A stretch of 64,000 nt of DNA, taken from NCBI GenBank assembly GCA_002686255.1, contig NZAZ01000114.1, positions 1-64,000 of the forward strand, in the 5' to 3' direction. Positions within the stretch are counted from its first letter, which is position 1; each line of letters opens with the position of its first letter. The translations under genes were made by a program, and so were the position numbers. The DNA comes from Rhodospirillaceae bacterium (GTDB lineage Bacteria; Pseudomonadota; Alphaproteobacteria; Rhodospirillales; Casp-alpha2). The notes below the pieces were generated by a model. It was given only the letters and a program-made list of their open reading frames with translations. It was not told where the DNA came from and did no database searches. Of this stretch, positions 54,365-63,692 are shown piece after piece.

Positions 54365-56148
54365 GCGGCAAAATTGGCCGCGTCCTTGAGGCGCTTGCCG
54401 GCCCCTTAAAGCGGCGGGGCGCGCCCCCGACATCCGAAACCGGCGGGGCCTTCCCATGGGAGAAGTCCTATCCGGCGGATATCGACTGGCGGGCCGACAT
54501 CACGCCCCGCCCCTTGCCGGATTTGCTCAACGAAGCGGCGGCGGCCTATGGCGATCAAACCTGCATCAGCTTCCGCGGCCGGCGCTTTCATTACCGGGAG
54601 GTCGCCGATCAGGTGAACCGCGCGGCCAAGGGGTTCCAGGCGCTCGGCGTCCACAAGGGGATCAAGGTCGGTTTGATGCTGCCGAACTGCCCTTATGCGG
54701 TGATCTGTTATTACGCGGTGCTCAAGGCCGGCGGCATCGTCGTCAACATCAATCCGCTTTACTCCGAAAGCGAAATCAAGAAGCAGGTTGCGGATTCGGG
54801 GCTTTGCATCCTGGTGACCCTGAACATGAAAGCCCTTTACCCCAAGGTGGCGCCGCTGCTGGCAACCAACGGGCGGCTGGAGACGGTTGTCGTTTGCTCC
54901 ATGGGCGGGGTTCTCCGGTTCCATGAAAAGGTCCTGTTCAAGCTTCTCAAGCGCCGGGAAATCGCCGACATACCCGAAGACAGCCGCCATTACTCCTTTG
55001 ACCGCCTGATCGACAACGACGGCGCCCCCGAACCCGTTTCCATCGACCCGAAAAACGACGTCGCGGTCTTCCAGTTCACTGGCGGCACCACCGGTTTTCC
55101 CAAGGCCGCGCGCCTGACGCATGCCAATCTTTACGCCAATGCGGCCCAAATCGCGCTCTGGGCCGCCGAGGTCAAGGCGGGCGAGGAGAAAATCCTCGGT
55201 GTGCTGCCGCTTTTCCATGCCTTCGGCATGACGGCGGTGATGAACTTAGGCGTAAGGATCGGGGCCGAGCTTATCCTGCTGCCGCATTTCAAAACCGCCG
55301 AGGTGCTTGAGGCCATCGAAAGCGAACGGCCGACTATCTTCATCGGCGTGCCGACGATGTATTCGGCGCTCAACGCCGTCCGCGACATCGACAGATACGA
55401 TATTTCAAGCCTCGAATTCTGCATTTCCGGCGGCGCGCCGTTGCCGACGGAAATTCAGCGCCGTTTCGAGGACATGACCGGTTGCACCCTGGTCGAGGGT
55501 TATGGTTTGAGCGAAACCAGCCCGGTCATCACCATCAATCCTTTTTCCGGCGACGGAAAACCGGGGTCCGTCGGGCTGCCGCTTCCGGGGACGGTGGTCA
55601 CCATCGTTTCCACGGACGACCCCGATAAGGTCCTGGCCGTCGGCGAAAGGGGCGAGGTCTGCGTCACCGGCCCCCAGGTCATGGTGGGTTATGCCAACCG
55701 GGCGAGGGACAATATGGAAATCTTCCAAGGCGGCCACCTGCACACCGGGGATGTCGGATACCTGGACAAAGACGGTTACCTTTTTATTGTCGACAGGATC
55801 AAGGATCTGATCCTGAACGGCGGTTTCAACGTCTACCCGCGCATGGTCGAGGAAGCGATCTACCTTCACCCGGCGGTGGAGGAAGCCGCCGTTTGCGGGG
55901 TGCCGGACCAGCACCGCGGCGAAACCATCAAGGCCTTCGTCAAGCTGAAACAGGGAGAAGAGGTTTCGGCGGCGGAACTGCGCGCCTTTCTCAAGGATAA
56001 GCTGGCGCCGTTCCAAATGCCCCGGCAGATCGAATTTTGCGAGACCCTGCCGAAGACGTTGATCGGCAAGATTTCGAAGAAAGACCTGCTTGCGGAGGAG
56101 GCGGCCGCGCCAAAGGAAACCAAGACCGTTTCCACCGCCGGAGAATGA
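54355..56148 (+). CDS. fadD: Long-chain fatty acid--CoA ligase
   Basis: Activates fatty acids to acyl-CoA with ATP. It is 597 residues. The AMP-binding P-loop motif FTGGTTGFPKAA is near 241-252, EGYGLSETSP near 381, GDVGYLDKDGYLFIVDR near 465, and the catalytic Lys lies near the C-terminus in TLIGKISKKD. ATG 54355 overlaps the end of the fusion gene by 10 bp, so the two are translationally linked. It is second in the five-gene operon. Confidence 0.94.
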   Translation: MRISGKIGRVLEALAGPLKRRGAPPTSETGGAFPWEKSYPADIDWRADITPRPLPDLLNEAAAAYGDQTCISFRGRRFHYREVADQVNRAAKGFQALGVHKGIKVGLMLPNCPYAVICYYAVLKAGGIVVNINPLYSESEIKKQVADSGLCILVTLNMKALYPKVAPLLATNGRLETVVVCSMGGVLRFHEKVLFKLLKRREIADIPEDSRHYSFDRLIDNDGAPEPVSIDPKNDVAVFQFTGGTTGFPKAARLTHANLYANAAQIALWAAEVKAGEEKILGVLPLFHAFGMTAVMNLGVRIGAELILLPHFKTAEVLEAIESERPTIFIGVPTMYSALNAVRDIDRYDISSLEFCISGGAPLPTEIQRRFEDMTGCTLVEGYGLSETSPVITINPFSGDGKPGSVGLPLPGTVVTIVSTDDPDKVLAVGERGEVCVTGPQVMVGYANRARDNMEIFQGGHLHTGDVGYLDKDGYLFIVDRIKDLILNGGFNVYPRMVEEAIYLHPAVEEAAVCGVPDQHRGETIKAFVKLKQGEEVSAAELRAFLKDKLAPFQMPRQIEFCETLPKTLIGKISKKDLLAEEAAAPKETKTVSTAGE

Positions 56149-56172
56149 AGGCCTTTAACGGAGGATTTGAGA

Positions 56173-57312
56173 ATGAAAAACGTCGTCATCGCCGGATACG
56201 TCCGGTCCCCCTTTACCTTCGCTGGAAAGGGCGCATTGAAAAAAAAGCGCCCTGACGAACTGGCGGCCGAGGTCATCAAGGGGTTGATCGGCAAGATGGG
56301 CGTCAAGGCCGAGGACATCGAGGACCTCATCCTGGGCTGCGCCTTCCCGGAGGCCGAGCAAGGGCTGAACTTGGCGCGGCTGGTGACGTTTCTGGCCGAA
56401 TTGCCGTTGAGCGTCGCCGGGGTCACCGTCAACCGGTTCTGCGGATCGTCCATGTACGCTATCCACATGGCCGCCGGCGCCATCCAGATGAACGCCGGCG
56501 AGGTATTTATCTGCGCCGGGGTCGAATCCATGACCCGGGTGCCGATCATGGGCTACAACCCGATGCCTCATCCGGGCCTCGCCGAAAGGTTCCCGCAGGC
56601 CTACATCCCCATGGGCGAAACGGCGGAAAACGTCGCCACCAAGTATCAGATCACCCGCGAGGCGCAGGAAGCCTTCGCCGTCCAATCCCATGCCAAGGCG
56701 GCGGCGGCCCAGGCGGCGGGTAAGCTCGACGACGAAATCATCCCCATCAAAAGCAACGGCGCCGTGGTCGATGCCGACGGCTGCATCCGGCCCGAAACGA
56801 CGGCGGAGGGGCTGTCGGAACTGAAGCCGGCGTTCGACGAGAACGGCACGGTCACCGCCGGCACCTCGTCGCCGTTGACCGACGGCGCGGCGGCGACGTT
56901 GGTCTGCAGCGAAGACTACGCGGAAAGAACCGGTCTTCGACCGCTGGCCCGGATCAAGAGCATCGCCGTCGCCGGATGCGCGCCGGAAATCATGGGCATC
57001 GGGCCGGTGCCGGCTTCAAGGAAGGCGCTAGAGAGGGCGGGGCTTTCCATTGCCGACATCGATCTTGCCGAGGTCAACGAAGCCTTTGCCTCGCAAAGCC
57101 TGGCCTGCCTGCGCGACCTGGACCTGGACGCGGACCGGGTCAACCTGGACGGCGGCGCCATCGCCCTTGGCCATCCGCTGGGCGCCACCGGCGCGCGCAT
57201 CACCGGCAAGGCGGCGGCGTTGCTCGGCCGCGAAGGCGGCACCTATGCGCTTTCGACCCAGTGCATCGGCGGCGGTCAGGGAATCGCCACGATCCTTGAG
57301 GCGACGAAGTGA
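56173..57312 (+). CDS. fadA: Acetyl-CoA acyltransferase (thiolase)
   Basis: Cleaves 3-ketoacyl-CoA with CoA in the last step of beta-oxidation. It is 379 residues. The nucleophile is Cys90 (NRFCGSS), His334 is in ALGHPLGATGAR and Cys364 in TQCIGGGQG. ATG 56173 is chosen because GGAGG lies 8 bases upstream. The stop overlaps the GTG of the next gene (GTGA), which encodes its likely partner subunit. Confidence 0.94.
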   Translation: MKNVVIAGYVRSPFTFAGKGALKKKRPDELAAEVIKGLIGKMGVKAEDIEDLILGCAFPEAEQGLNLARLVTFLAELPLSVAGVTVNRFCGSSMYAIHMAAGAIQMNAGEVFICAGVESMTRVPIMGYNPMPHPGLAERFPQAYIPMGETAENVATKYQITREAQEAFAVQSHAKAAAAQAAGKLDDEIIPIKSNGAVVDADGCIRPETTAEGLSELKPAFDENGTVTAGTSSPLTDGAAATLVCSEDYAERTGLRPLARIKSIAVAGCAPEIMGIGPVPASRKALERAGLSIADIDLAEVNEAFASQSLACLRDLDLDADRVNLDGGAIALGHPLGATGARITGKAAALLGREGGTYALSTQCIGGGQGIATILEATK

Positions 57313-59636
57313 CTGAGATCAAAAAAGCCGCCGTTTTCGGCGCCGGCGTCATGGGCGCCGGGATCGCCGCCCAAATCGCCAATGCCGGCATGCCGGTGGT
57401 GCTGCTCGATATCGCCGCCGAGGACGGCGACAACCGGAGCGCCATCGCCGAAGGGGCGGTGGAAAAGCTGCTCAAGACCGACCCGGCGCCGTTGATGCAC
57501 AAACTGGGCGCCCATTTGATCACCACCGGCAACATCGACGACGACATGGCCCTGATTGCCGATTGCGACTGGATCGTCGAGGCGATCATCGAACGGCTCG
57601 ACCTCAAACAGGGCCTTTACAAAAAAATACAAGCCGCCCGCAAGCCGGGCTCTATCGTGTCGTCGAACACCTCGACCATTCCCCTTGCCCGGCTGATCGA
57701 GGGCATGCCCGGGGATTTCCAATCCGACTTCCTGATCACCCATTTCTTCAACCCGCCAAGGTATCTCAGGCTTCTGGAGATGGTGGCCGGCGAACGCACC
57801 CGCGCCCACGCCGTCAACACGATCCGCCGGTTCGCCGATTTCAGGCTCGGCAAGACCATCGTTCCGTGCAAGGACACGCCGGGCTTCATCGCCAACCGGA
57901 TCGGTATCTATTGGCTGCAATGTGGTGTCGTCCATGCCATGGACGAGGGGCTTTCGATCGAAGAAGCCGATGCGGTCATGGGCCGCCCGGCGGGAATTCC
58001 CAAAACCGGCGTGTTCGGTCTTCTCGACATGGTCGGCCTCGACCTGATGCCGCACGTGCTCGGCAGCATGGCCGAGGCGCTGCCCGAACAGGATCCCTTC
58101 CATGAGGTGTTCCGCGAACCCGAACTGATCAAACGGATGATCGGCGACGGCTATGCGGGCCGCAAGGGCAAGGGCGGCTTTTACCGGCTCAAGCCGGAGG
58201 CCGAGGAAAAGATCAAGGAGGCGATCGACCTTGAAACCGGCGAATACAGCACGGCCCAAAAACCGAAATTGAAAAGCGTCGCCAAGGCCAAGAAAGGCGG
58301 CCTCAAGGCGATGTTGGAGCACGGCGACAAGACCGCCAATTACGCCTGGTGGGTGCTGGCCCGCACCTTGGGCTACGCGGCCCGGTTGGTGCCTGAAATT
58401 TCCGATGATATCGTCGGCGTCGATGACGCCATGCGCCTCGGCTACAACTGGAAATTCGGACCGTTCGAGCTCATCGACCAGTTGGGGACCGGCTGGTTCG
58501 CCGAACGGCTGCGGGCCGACGGCCTGCCGGTACCGAAGCTTTTGGAAATGGCCGACGGGCGGCCCTTTTACCGCACCGAAAACGGCCGCCTTCGGTTCCT
58601 CGGCACCGAGGGCGAATACCATGACGTCATACGCCCCGAAGGCGTGCTTATGCTGGCCGATATCAAGCGCCGCCGGAAACCGCTGGCGAAAAACCTCTCG
58701 GCCAGCCTGTGGAACATCGGCGACGGCGTGCTGTGCCTGGAATTCCACAGCAAGATGAATTCCCTCAACCCGTTTATCCTGTCGATGATCGAAACGGCCA
58801 TCGACCTGGTGCCGAAGGGATATCGGGGGTTGGTGATCTACAACGAAGCCTCCAACTTCTCCGTCGGCGCCAACATCGGCCTGTTGCTGATCGCCATGAA
58901 ACTCAGGGCGTGGTTCGCCGTCCGTTACCTGGTCCGCCGCGGGCAAAACGTCTACAAAGCCCTGAAACACGCGCCTTTCCCAGTGGTCGGCGCGCCTGCC
59001 GGCATGGCGCTCGGCGGCGGCTGCGAGATCCTCCTTCATTGCGACGCCGTGCAAGCCCACGCCGAGACCTACACCGGCCTCGTCGAGGTCGGCGTCGGCG
59101 TCGTCCCCGGGTGGGGCGGGTGCAAGGAAATGCTGCTCCGGTGGTCCAACACCCCCGACCGGCGGGGTGGGCCGATGCCGCCGGTAATCAAGGTATTCGA
59201 GATCATCGGCATGGCGGCGGTGGCGAAATCGGCGGTCGAAGCTCGGGACCTTCTGATCCTGCGCCCCGAAGACGGAATCACCATGAACCGCGACCGCCTG
59301 CTGGCCGACGCCAAGGCCAAGGTCCTGGCCCTAGCCGAGGGTTACGGCGCCCCCGAGGCGCGGGAAATTCCGCTGCCGGGCAAAACCGCCCTGACGGCGA
59401 TGTCGATGGCGGTTGACGGGTTCCGCCTCAGCGGTAAGGCTGCCCCCCATGACGTGACCGTGGGCAAGGCCTTGGCCGGGGTGTTGAGCGGCGGCGACAC
59501 GGACATCACCGAAACCTTGGGCGAGGACGACCTGCTGGTTCTGGAACGGGACGCCTTCGTCGCCTTGTCCCGGAACCCGGCCAGCATCGCCCGCGTATCG
59601 CAGATGCTGAAAACCGGCAAACCCTTGCGCAATTGA
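57309..59636 (+). CDS. Bifunctional 3-hydroxyacyl-CoA dehydrogenase / enoyl-CoA hydratase
   Basis: A 775-residue beta-oxidation enzyme. Unlike E. coli FadB, the dehydrogenase comes first: Rossmann motif AAVFGAGVMGAGIAAQ, then SSNTSTIPLARL, FFNPPRYLRLLE and a second dehydrogenase C-terminal domain. The hydratase follows (about 470-700), with both catalytic Glu residues in GGGCEILLH and GLVEVGVGVVPGWGG. This order occurs in many alphaproteobacterial and actinobacterial long-chain enzymes. The start is GTG 57309, overlapping the thiolase gene. Confidence 0.93.
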   Translation: MTEIKKAAVFGAGVMGAGIAAQIANAGMPVVLLDIAAEDGDNRSAIAEGAVEKLLKTDPAPLMHKLGAHLITTGNIDDDMALIADCDWIVEAIIERLDLKQGLYKKIQAARKPGSIVSSNTSTIPLARLIEGMPGDFQSDFLITHFFNPPRYLRLLEMVAGERTRAHAVNTIRRFADFRLGKTIVPCKDTPGFIANRIGIYWLQCGVVHAMDEGLSIEEADAVMGRPAGIPKTGVFGLLDMVGLDLMPHVLGSMAEALPEQDPFHEVFREPELIKRMIGDGYAGRKGKGGFYRLKPEAEEKIKEAIDLETGEYSTAQKPKLKSVAKAKKGGLKAMLEHGDKTANYAWWVLARTLGYAARLVPEISDDIVGVDDAMRLGYNWKFGPFELIDQLGTGWFAERLRADGLPVPKLLEMADGRPFYRTENGRLRFLGTEGEYHDVIRPEGVLMLADIKRRRKPLAKNLSASLWNIGDGVLCLEFHSKMNSLNPFILSMIETAIDLVPKGYRGLVIYNEASNFSVGANIGLLLIAMKLRAWFAVRYLVRRGQNVYKALKHAPFPVVGAPAGMALGGGCEILLHCDAVQAHAETYTGLVEVGVGVVPGWGGCKEMLLRWSNTPDRRGGPMPPVIKVFEIIGMAAVAKSAVEARDLLILRPEDGITMNRDRLLADAKAKVLALAEGYGAPEAREIPLPGKTALTAMSMAVDGFRLSGKAAPHDVTVGKALAGVLSGGDTDITETLGEDDLLVLERDAFVALSRNPASIARVSQMLKTGKPLRN

Positions 59637-59649
59637 GAGGACCGAAACC

Positions 59650-62070
59650 ATGACCATCGCTTTGCTCGTTTTGGCCGGGCTCGGTTTCGTGGCCCTTCTT
59701 TATGCCGGGCGCGGCTATTGGGCCTGGGTTTCGGCGTTGGGCCTGGTGCTGGCGGCGTGGTGGCAGGCGGGTGTTCAGTCACCGGCGGCGTTCATGACCA
59801 CGGCCGGATTGGTGATCGCCGCGGCTTTGGTATTCGGCGTGCCGGCCATTCGCCGGCCCTTGATCTCGGCCCCGGTCATGGGTCTTGTCCGTTCCCTCCT
59901 TCCAACCATTGGCGATACCGAGCGCATCGCGCTCGAGGCGGGCACCGTATGGTGGGACGGCGACCTGTTTTCCGGCAACCCCGATTGGCGGAAGCTCTTG
60001 GACTTCACGCCGCGGGTGCTGTCGGAACGCGAGCGGGCCTTCCTCGACGGGCCGACGGAGGAACTGTGCCGAATGGTCGATGACTGGCGCATTGTCCAGG
60101 ACCGCGACCTATCACCGGAGATTTGGGACTTTCTTAAGCGCCAGCGCTTCTTCGGCATGATCGTTCCGGAGGAATACGGCGGCCTGGGTTTCTCGGCCGT
60201 CGGCCATTCCGCCGTCGTCGCCAAGATTTCCAGCCGCAGCGTTACCGCCGCCGTCACGGTGATGGTGCCCAACTCCCTGGGCCCGGCGGAACTTCTCCTC
60301 CATTACGGCACCGACGAGCAGAAGCAATATTACCTGCCGCGTCTGGCGCGGGGCGAGGAGGTTCCCTGCTTCGCCCTGACCGAGCCCCACGCCGGCAGCG
60401 ACGCCGCATCGACCCGCAGCACGGGCGTCGTCTGCCGCGGCACCTATGAGGGCAGGCAAGTTCTCGGCATCCGCCTCAATTGGAACAAACGCTATATCAC
60501 CCTGGCCCCGGTGGCCACTGTTATCGGCCTCTCCTTCCGCCTGTTCGATCCTGACGGGCTTTTGGGTGGCGAAGAGGATATCGGTATTACCTGTGCGCTA
60601 ATCCCCAGCGATGTGCCGGGAATCCAAATCGGCGACCGGCATGATCCCATGGGGGTGCCGTTCCAGAACGGGCCGATCACCGGCACCGACGTGTTCGTTC
60701 CGGTCGATTTCGTCATCGGCGGCCGCGACGGCGTCGGCCGGGGATGGATGATGCTGATGGATAGCCTGGCCGCCGGGCGTTCGGTCTCGCTGCCGGCGCT
60801 GTCGGTGGCCGCCGTTGAGTTGGCGGCGCGCGCGACCGGCGCATATGCCACCGTGCGCGAGCAGTTCAACCTGCCGATCGGCCGTTTCGAGGGCGTCGAG
60901 GAGCCGTTGGCCCGGATCGCCGGTCATGCCTATCTGATGAACGCGGCCCGGGCGCTGACCTGCGCCGCCGTCGACGCCGGCGAGAAGCCGGCGGTGCTGT
61001 CGGCCGTGGTCAAGGCCTACCTCACCGAAGGCATGCGCAAGTCCGTGATTGACGCCATGGACATCATGGCCGGGGCGGCGATTTGCGGCGGCCCCCGCAA
61101 TATCTTGTCCAGGGTCTACGTTTCCGCCCCCATCGGCATCACCGTCGAGGGCGCCAACATCCTGACCCGGTCTTTGATCATCTTCGGCCAGGGTTCGATC
61201 CGCTGCCATCCGTTCGTCCATGACGAGATGCTCTCGGTGCAGACGGACGATCTCAAGGGATTCGACCGGGCGTTTTTCGGCCACCTCGGGTTCGTCCACC
61301 GCAACGCCATGCGCGCGGTTTTGCTGGCGTTGACGGGAGGGAGGCTTGCGGCGGTCCCACCCGGTGGCCCGATGGCCGGATATTTCCGCGCCTTGACCCG
61401 CTACAGCGCCGCGTTCGCGCTGATTACCGACGTCGCCCTGGCGACGCTGGGGGGGGCGCTCAAGCGGCGCGAGAAGATCAGCGGCCGTTTGGCCGATGCT
61501 CTGGCGTGGCTGTACCTGGCGTCGGCCACGCTCAAGCGTTTCCATGACGACGGCCGACCGGCCCATGACCTGCCGTTCCTCAAATGGTCATGCGATTTGG
61601 CGTTGTGGAACATCCAGGAAGCGCTTCGGGGCGTCCTCGACAACCTGCCCAACCGGCTGGTCGCCATGAAGGTGCGTTTCCTGGTCTTTCCCCTGGGCGC
61701 CCGCCGCCGGCCGCCGGCGGACGGCCTGGGGGCCGAGGTGGCCCGTTGCCTGCTCGACGGCAACGAGGCCCGGCTCAGGCTGAGCGCCGACATCTTCGTC
61801 CCCGGCCCCGGCGAGGACGGCCTCGGGCGGCTGGAGGAGACCCTGCGCCTGGTGATCGCGGCCCGCGACGCCCAGGGCAAGGTGCGCGACGCGATCAAAG
61901 CCGAAAAGCTGGAACCGGCGCCGGAAAGCACCCTCGGCGAACGCGCCCTCGCCGCCGGGATCATCGACGCCCAGGAACGCATGCGTCTGGAGGCCGCCGA
62001 GGAAGCCCGGGACGACGTCATCCAGGTCGATACCTTCGATCCCGAAACCTACGCCGGGCTCAAAGGGTAA
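59650..62070 (+). CDS. fadE: FadE-type acyl-CoA dehydrogenase
   Basis: Introduces the first double bond in beta-oxidation and passes electrons to ETF. It is 806 residues, the long FadE form, with two or three N-terminal membrane helices (about 3-65). It shows FFGMIVPEEYGGLGFS, CFALTEPHAGSDAAS (flavin-binding) and GITVEGANILTRSLI with FGQGSIRCHPF, characteristic of FadE. The C-terminal DUF1974 domain is present. It lies 13 bp after the bifunctional gene and is last in the operon. Confidence 0.94.
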   Translation: MTIALLVLAGLGFVALLYAGRGYWAWVSALGLVLAAWWQAGVQSPAAFMTTAGLVIAAALVFGVPAIRRPLISAPVMGLVRSLLPTIGDTERIALEAGTVWWDGDLFSGNPDWRKLLDFTPRVLSERERAFLDGPTEELCRMVDDWRIVQDRDLSPEIWDFLKRQRFFGMIVPEEYGGLGFSAVGHSAVVAKISSRSVTAAVTVMVPNSLGPAELLLHYGTDEQKQYYLPRLARGEEVPCFALTEPHAGSDAASTRSTGVVCRGTYEGRQVLGIRLNWNKRYITLAPVATVIGLSFRLFDPDGLLGGEEDIGITCALIPSDVPGIQIGDRHDPMGVPFQNGPITGTDVFVPVDFVIGGRDGVGRGWMMLMDSLAAGRSVSLPALSVAAVELAARATGAYATVREQFNLPIGRFEGVEEPLARIAGHAYLMNAARALTCAAVDAGEKPAVLSAVVKAYLTEGMRKSVIDAMDIMAGAAICGGPRNILSRVYVSAPIGITVEGANILTRSLIIFGQGSIRCHPFVHDEMLSVQTDDLKGFDRAFFGHLGFVHRNAMRAVLLALTGGRLAAVPPGGPMAGYFRALTRYSAAFALITDVALATLGGALKRREKISGRLADALAWLYLASATLKRFHDDGRPAHDLPFLKWSCDLALWNIQEALRGVLDNLPNRLVAMKVRFLVFPLGARRRPPADGLGAEVARCLLDGNEARLRLSADIFVPGPGEDGLGRLEETLRLVIAARDAQGKVRDAIKAEKLEPAPESTLGERALAAGIIDAQERMRLEAAEEARDDVIQVDTFDPETYAGLKG

Positions 62071-62103
62071 CGGAGAAACAGCGGTGGCCCTCGGGCTATC
62101 CGA

Positions 62104-62523
62104 TCAGGCCTTTTCCGGTTTCGCCTTTTCTTCGATGAAGCTCTTGAACTCCATATCCGTGGTGATGACGTCGTCCATCAGGAAAAAGACCAGTTCCTTG
62201 CGCAGGCTGTCGCCGGCCATCTGGTTTTCCCCGGCCATTTTCGCGAACTCCAGAAGGTGCTCCATCTTGGTGTTCAGGCTCTTGTGATGGTCCTGGTGCT
62301 TCTTGAGGTTGGGATAGCCGACCTTGATCAGCAACGCCTCCTCGTTGGCGAAATGCGATTTGGTCGATTGGACTAAATCGATGACCAAGTCTTCGCATTT
62401 CTCCGCCTCGCCGTCGTCGATCGCTTGAACGATCCGATTGACGATGTTGGCGAGGTGCTGATGGTCCCGATCCAGGGATTCGTATTCCAGCATGAATGAC
62501 GGAGTCAGCTCTACCATTTCCAT
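62104..62523 (-). CDS. Bacteriohemerythrin-like protein lacking one His ligand
   Basis: A 139-residue single-domain hemerythrin, normally an oxygen-binding di-iron four-helix protein. Ligands His21, His57, Glu61, His76, His80 and Asp123 are in place. The His expected in the last-helix pattern WLxxHIxxxD is replaced by Asp118 (FLMDDVITTD). Oxygen binding may be altered, or the di-iron site may work differently. The gene is convergent with fadE and upstream of nothing on its strand within 30 bp; the iron transporter genes lie beyond its start on the same strand. Confidence 0.88.
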   Translation of the reverse strand: MEMVELTPSFMLEYESLDRDHQHLANIVNRIVQAIDDGEAEKCEDLVIDLVQSTKSHFANEEALLIKVGYPNLKKHQDHHKSLNTKMEHLLEFAKMAGENQMAGDSLRKELVFFLMDDVITTDMEFKSFIEEKAKPEKA

Positions 62524-62573
62524 TTCCTTCCGTCCGGCGCGGTAATTATACCGTCACCTCGGCAAAGACAAAA

Positions 62574-63692
62574 TTATTCCGCCGCTTCGGGTTGAGACAC
62601 CGATATGTTTCCGTTGCCGGACATGCCGCCTTCTTTATCCAAGGGGAAGATAAAGGCGTATTCCGGGTCGACGCCAGCGGTAATCCGTTTGCTCAGTTCC
62701 GGTTCAAACGCATGGTGGATACGGACGTAAAGCTCTTTCCCGTTTTCATCCCCAGCCTTTTCCGTCAGCCGCACGCGGACGATGTTGTCGTGCCCCAGCA
62801 GGTGGGTGGAAATCACCTCGACGGGGGTGCCGTTGTCGCTGTCGCTTTCAAGGGTGACGCCCTCGGGACGGACCAGAACCTCGACCTTCCGGCCTTCACC
62901 CATGCCCTTGGCGCGAATTTTCCCAATCGGAATTTCGACGCACCCGCCTTTGACGACGCCTTCGAACCGGTTCATCAACCCGAACAGCTTGGCGACGAAT
63001 TCGTGCCGTGGGTGGTAATAGATTTCATGCGGCCTGCCGGCCTGAAGGATGCGGCCGTTGGCGCCGAGAATCTTGATCCGGTCGGCCATGAACATCGCTT
63101 CTTCGGGGTCGTGGGTGACCATCACGGTGGCGACGCCGCTGGCCTTGAGAACGCTCAGGGTCTGTTCGCGGATCTGGCCGCGCATGTTGGTGTCGAGGCC
63201 CGAGAACGGCTCGTCCAACAGCAGGACCTTCGGTTCGGGGGCCAGCGCGCGGGCCAGTGCGACGCGCTGTTGCTGGCCGCCCGACAACCTATGAGGATAG
63301 CTTGTCGCATGCCGTGTCATGCCCACCTGATCGAGCATGTCCATGGCCCGGCGGCGGGCCTGGTCCTTGGGCTGGCCGAACAGGCCGAAGGTCACGTTGT
63401 CGATGATGTAAAGGTGCGGGAACAGGGCGTAATCCTGGAACATCAGCCCGATGCCCCGATGTTCGGGCGCAACATGCGTGTCCTTGTCGGCGACGATCTC
63501 GTCGTCGATGGCGATCCGTCCCTTTTGCAACCGTTCCAACCCGCCGGCAAGGCGCAACAACGTGGTCTTGCCGGACCCCGATGGGCCCAGCAAGCAGACC
63601 ACCTCGCCGGCCGGGATCAACAACGATGCGTTGTCGAGAACCTGTTTGTCTCCGTAGGCGTGGGAAACGCCGACGACATGCAGCCCTTTCAC
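62574..63692 (-). CDS. fbpC: Ferric iron ABC transporter, ATP-binding protein
   Basis: ATPase of an Fe3+ importer, 372 residues. Walker A is GPSGSGKTT, the Q-loop FQDYALFPH, the signature [15 protein letters not shown] and Walker B VLLLDEPFSGLD. A C-terminal TOBE-like domain (about 245-355) includes EVLVRPEGVTLES. Resemblance to FbpC/FutC is strong, but a thiamine or putrescine importer is not fully excluded. The start overlaps the permease stop (ATGA), as in fbpABC operons. Confidence 0.9.
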   Translation of the reverse strand: MKGLHVVGVSHAYGDKQVLDNASLLIPAGEVVCLLGPSGSGKTTLLRLAGGLERLQKGRIAIDDEIVADKDTHVAPEHRGIGLMFQDYALFPHLYIIDNVTFGLFGQPKDQARRRAMDMLDQVGMTRHATSYPHRLSGGQQQRVALARALAPEPKVLLLDEPFSGLDTNMRGQIREQTLSVLKASGVATVMVTHDPEEAMFMADRIKILGANGRILQAGRPHEIYYHPRHEFVAKLFGLMNRFEGVVKGGCVEIPIGKIRAKGMGEGRKVEVLVRPEGVTLESDSDNGTPVEVISTHLLGHDNIVRVRLTEKAGDENGKELYVRIHHAFEPELSKRITAGVDPEYAFIFPLDKEGGMSGNGNISVSQPEAAE

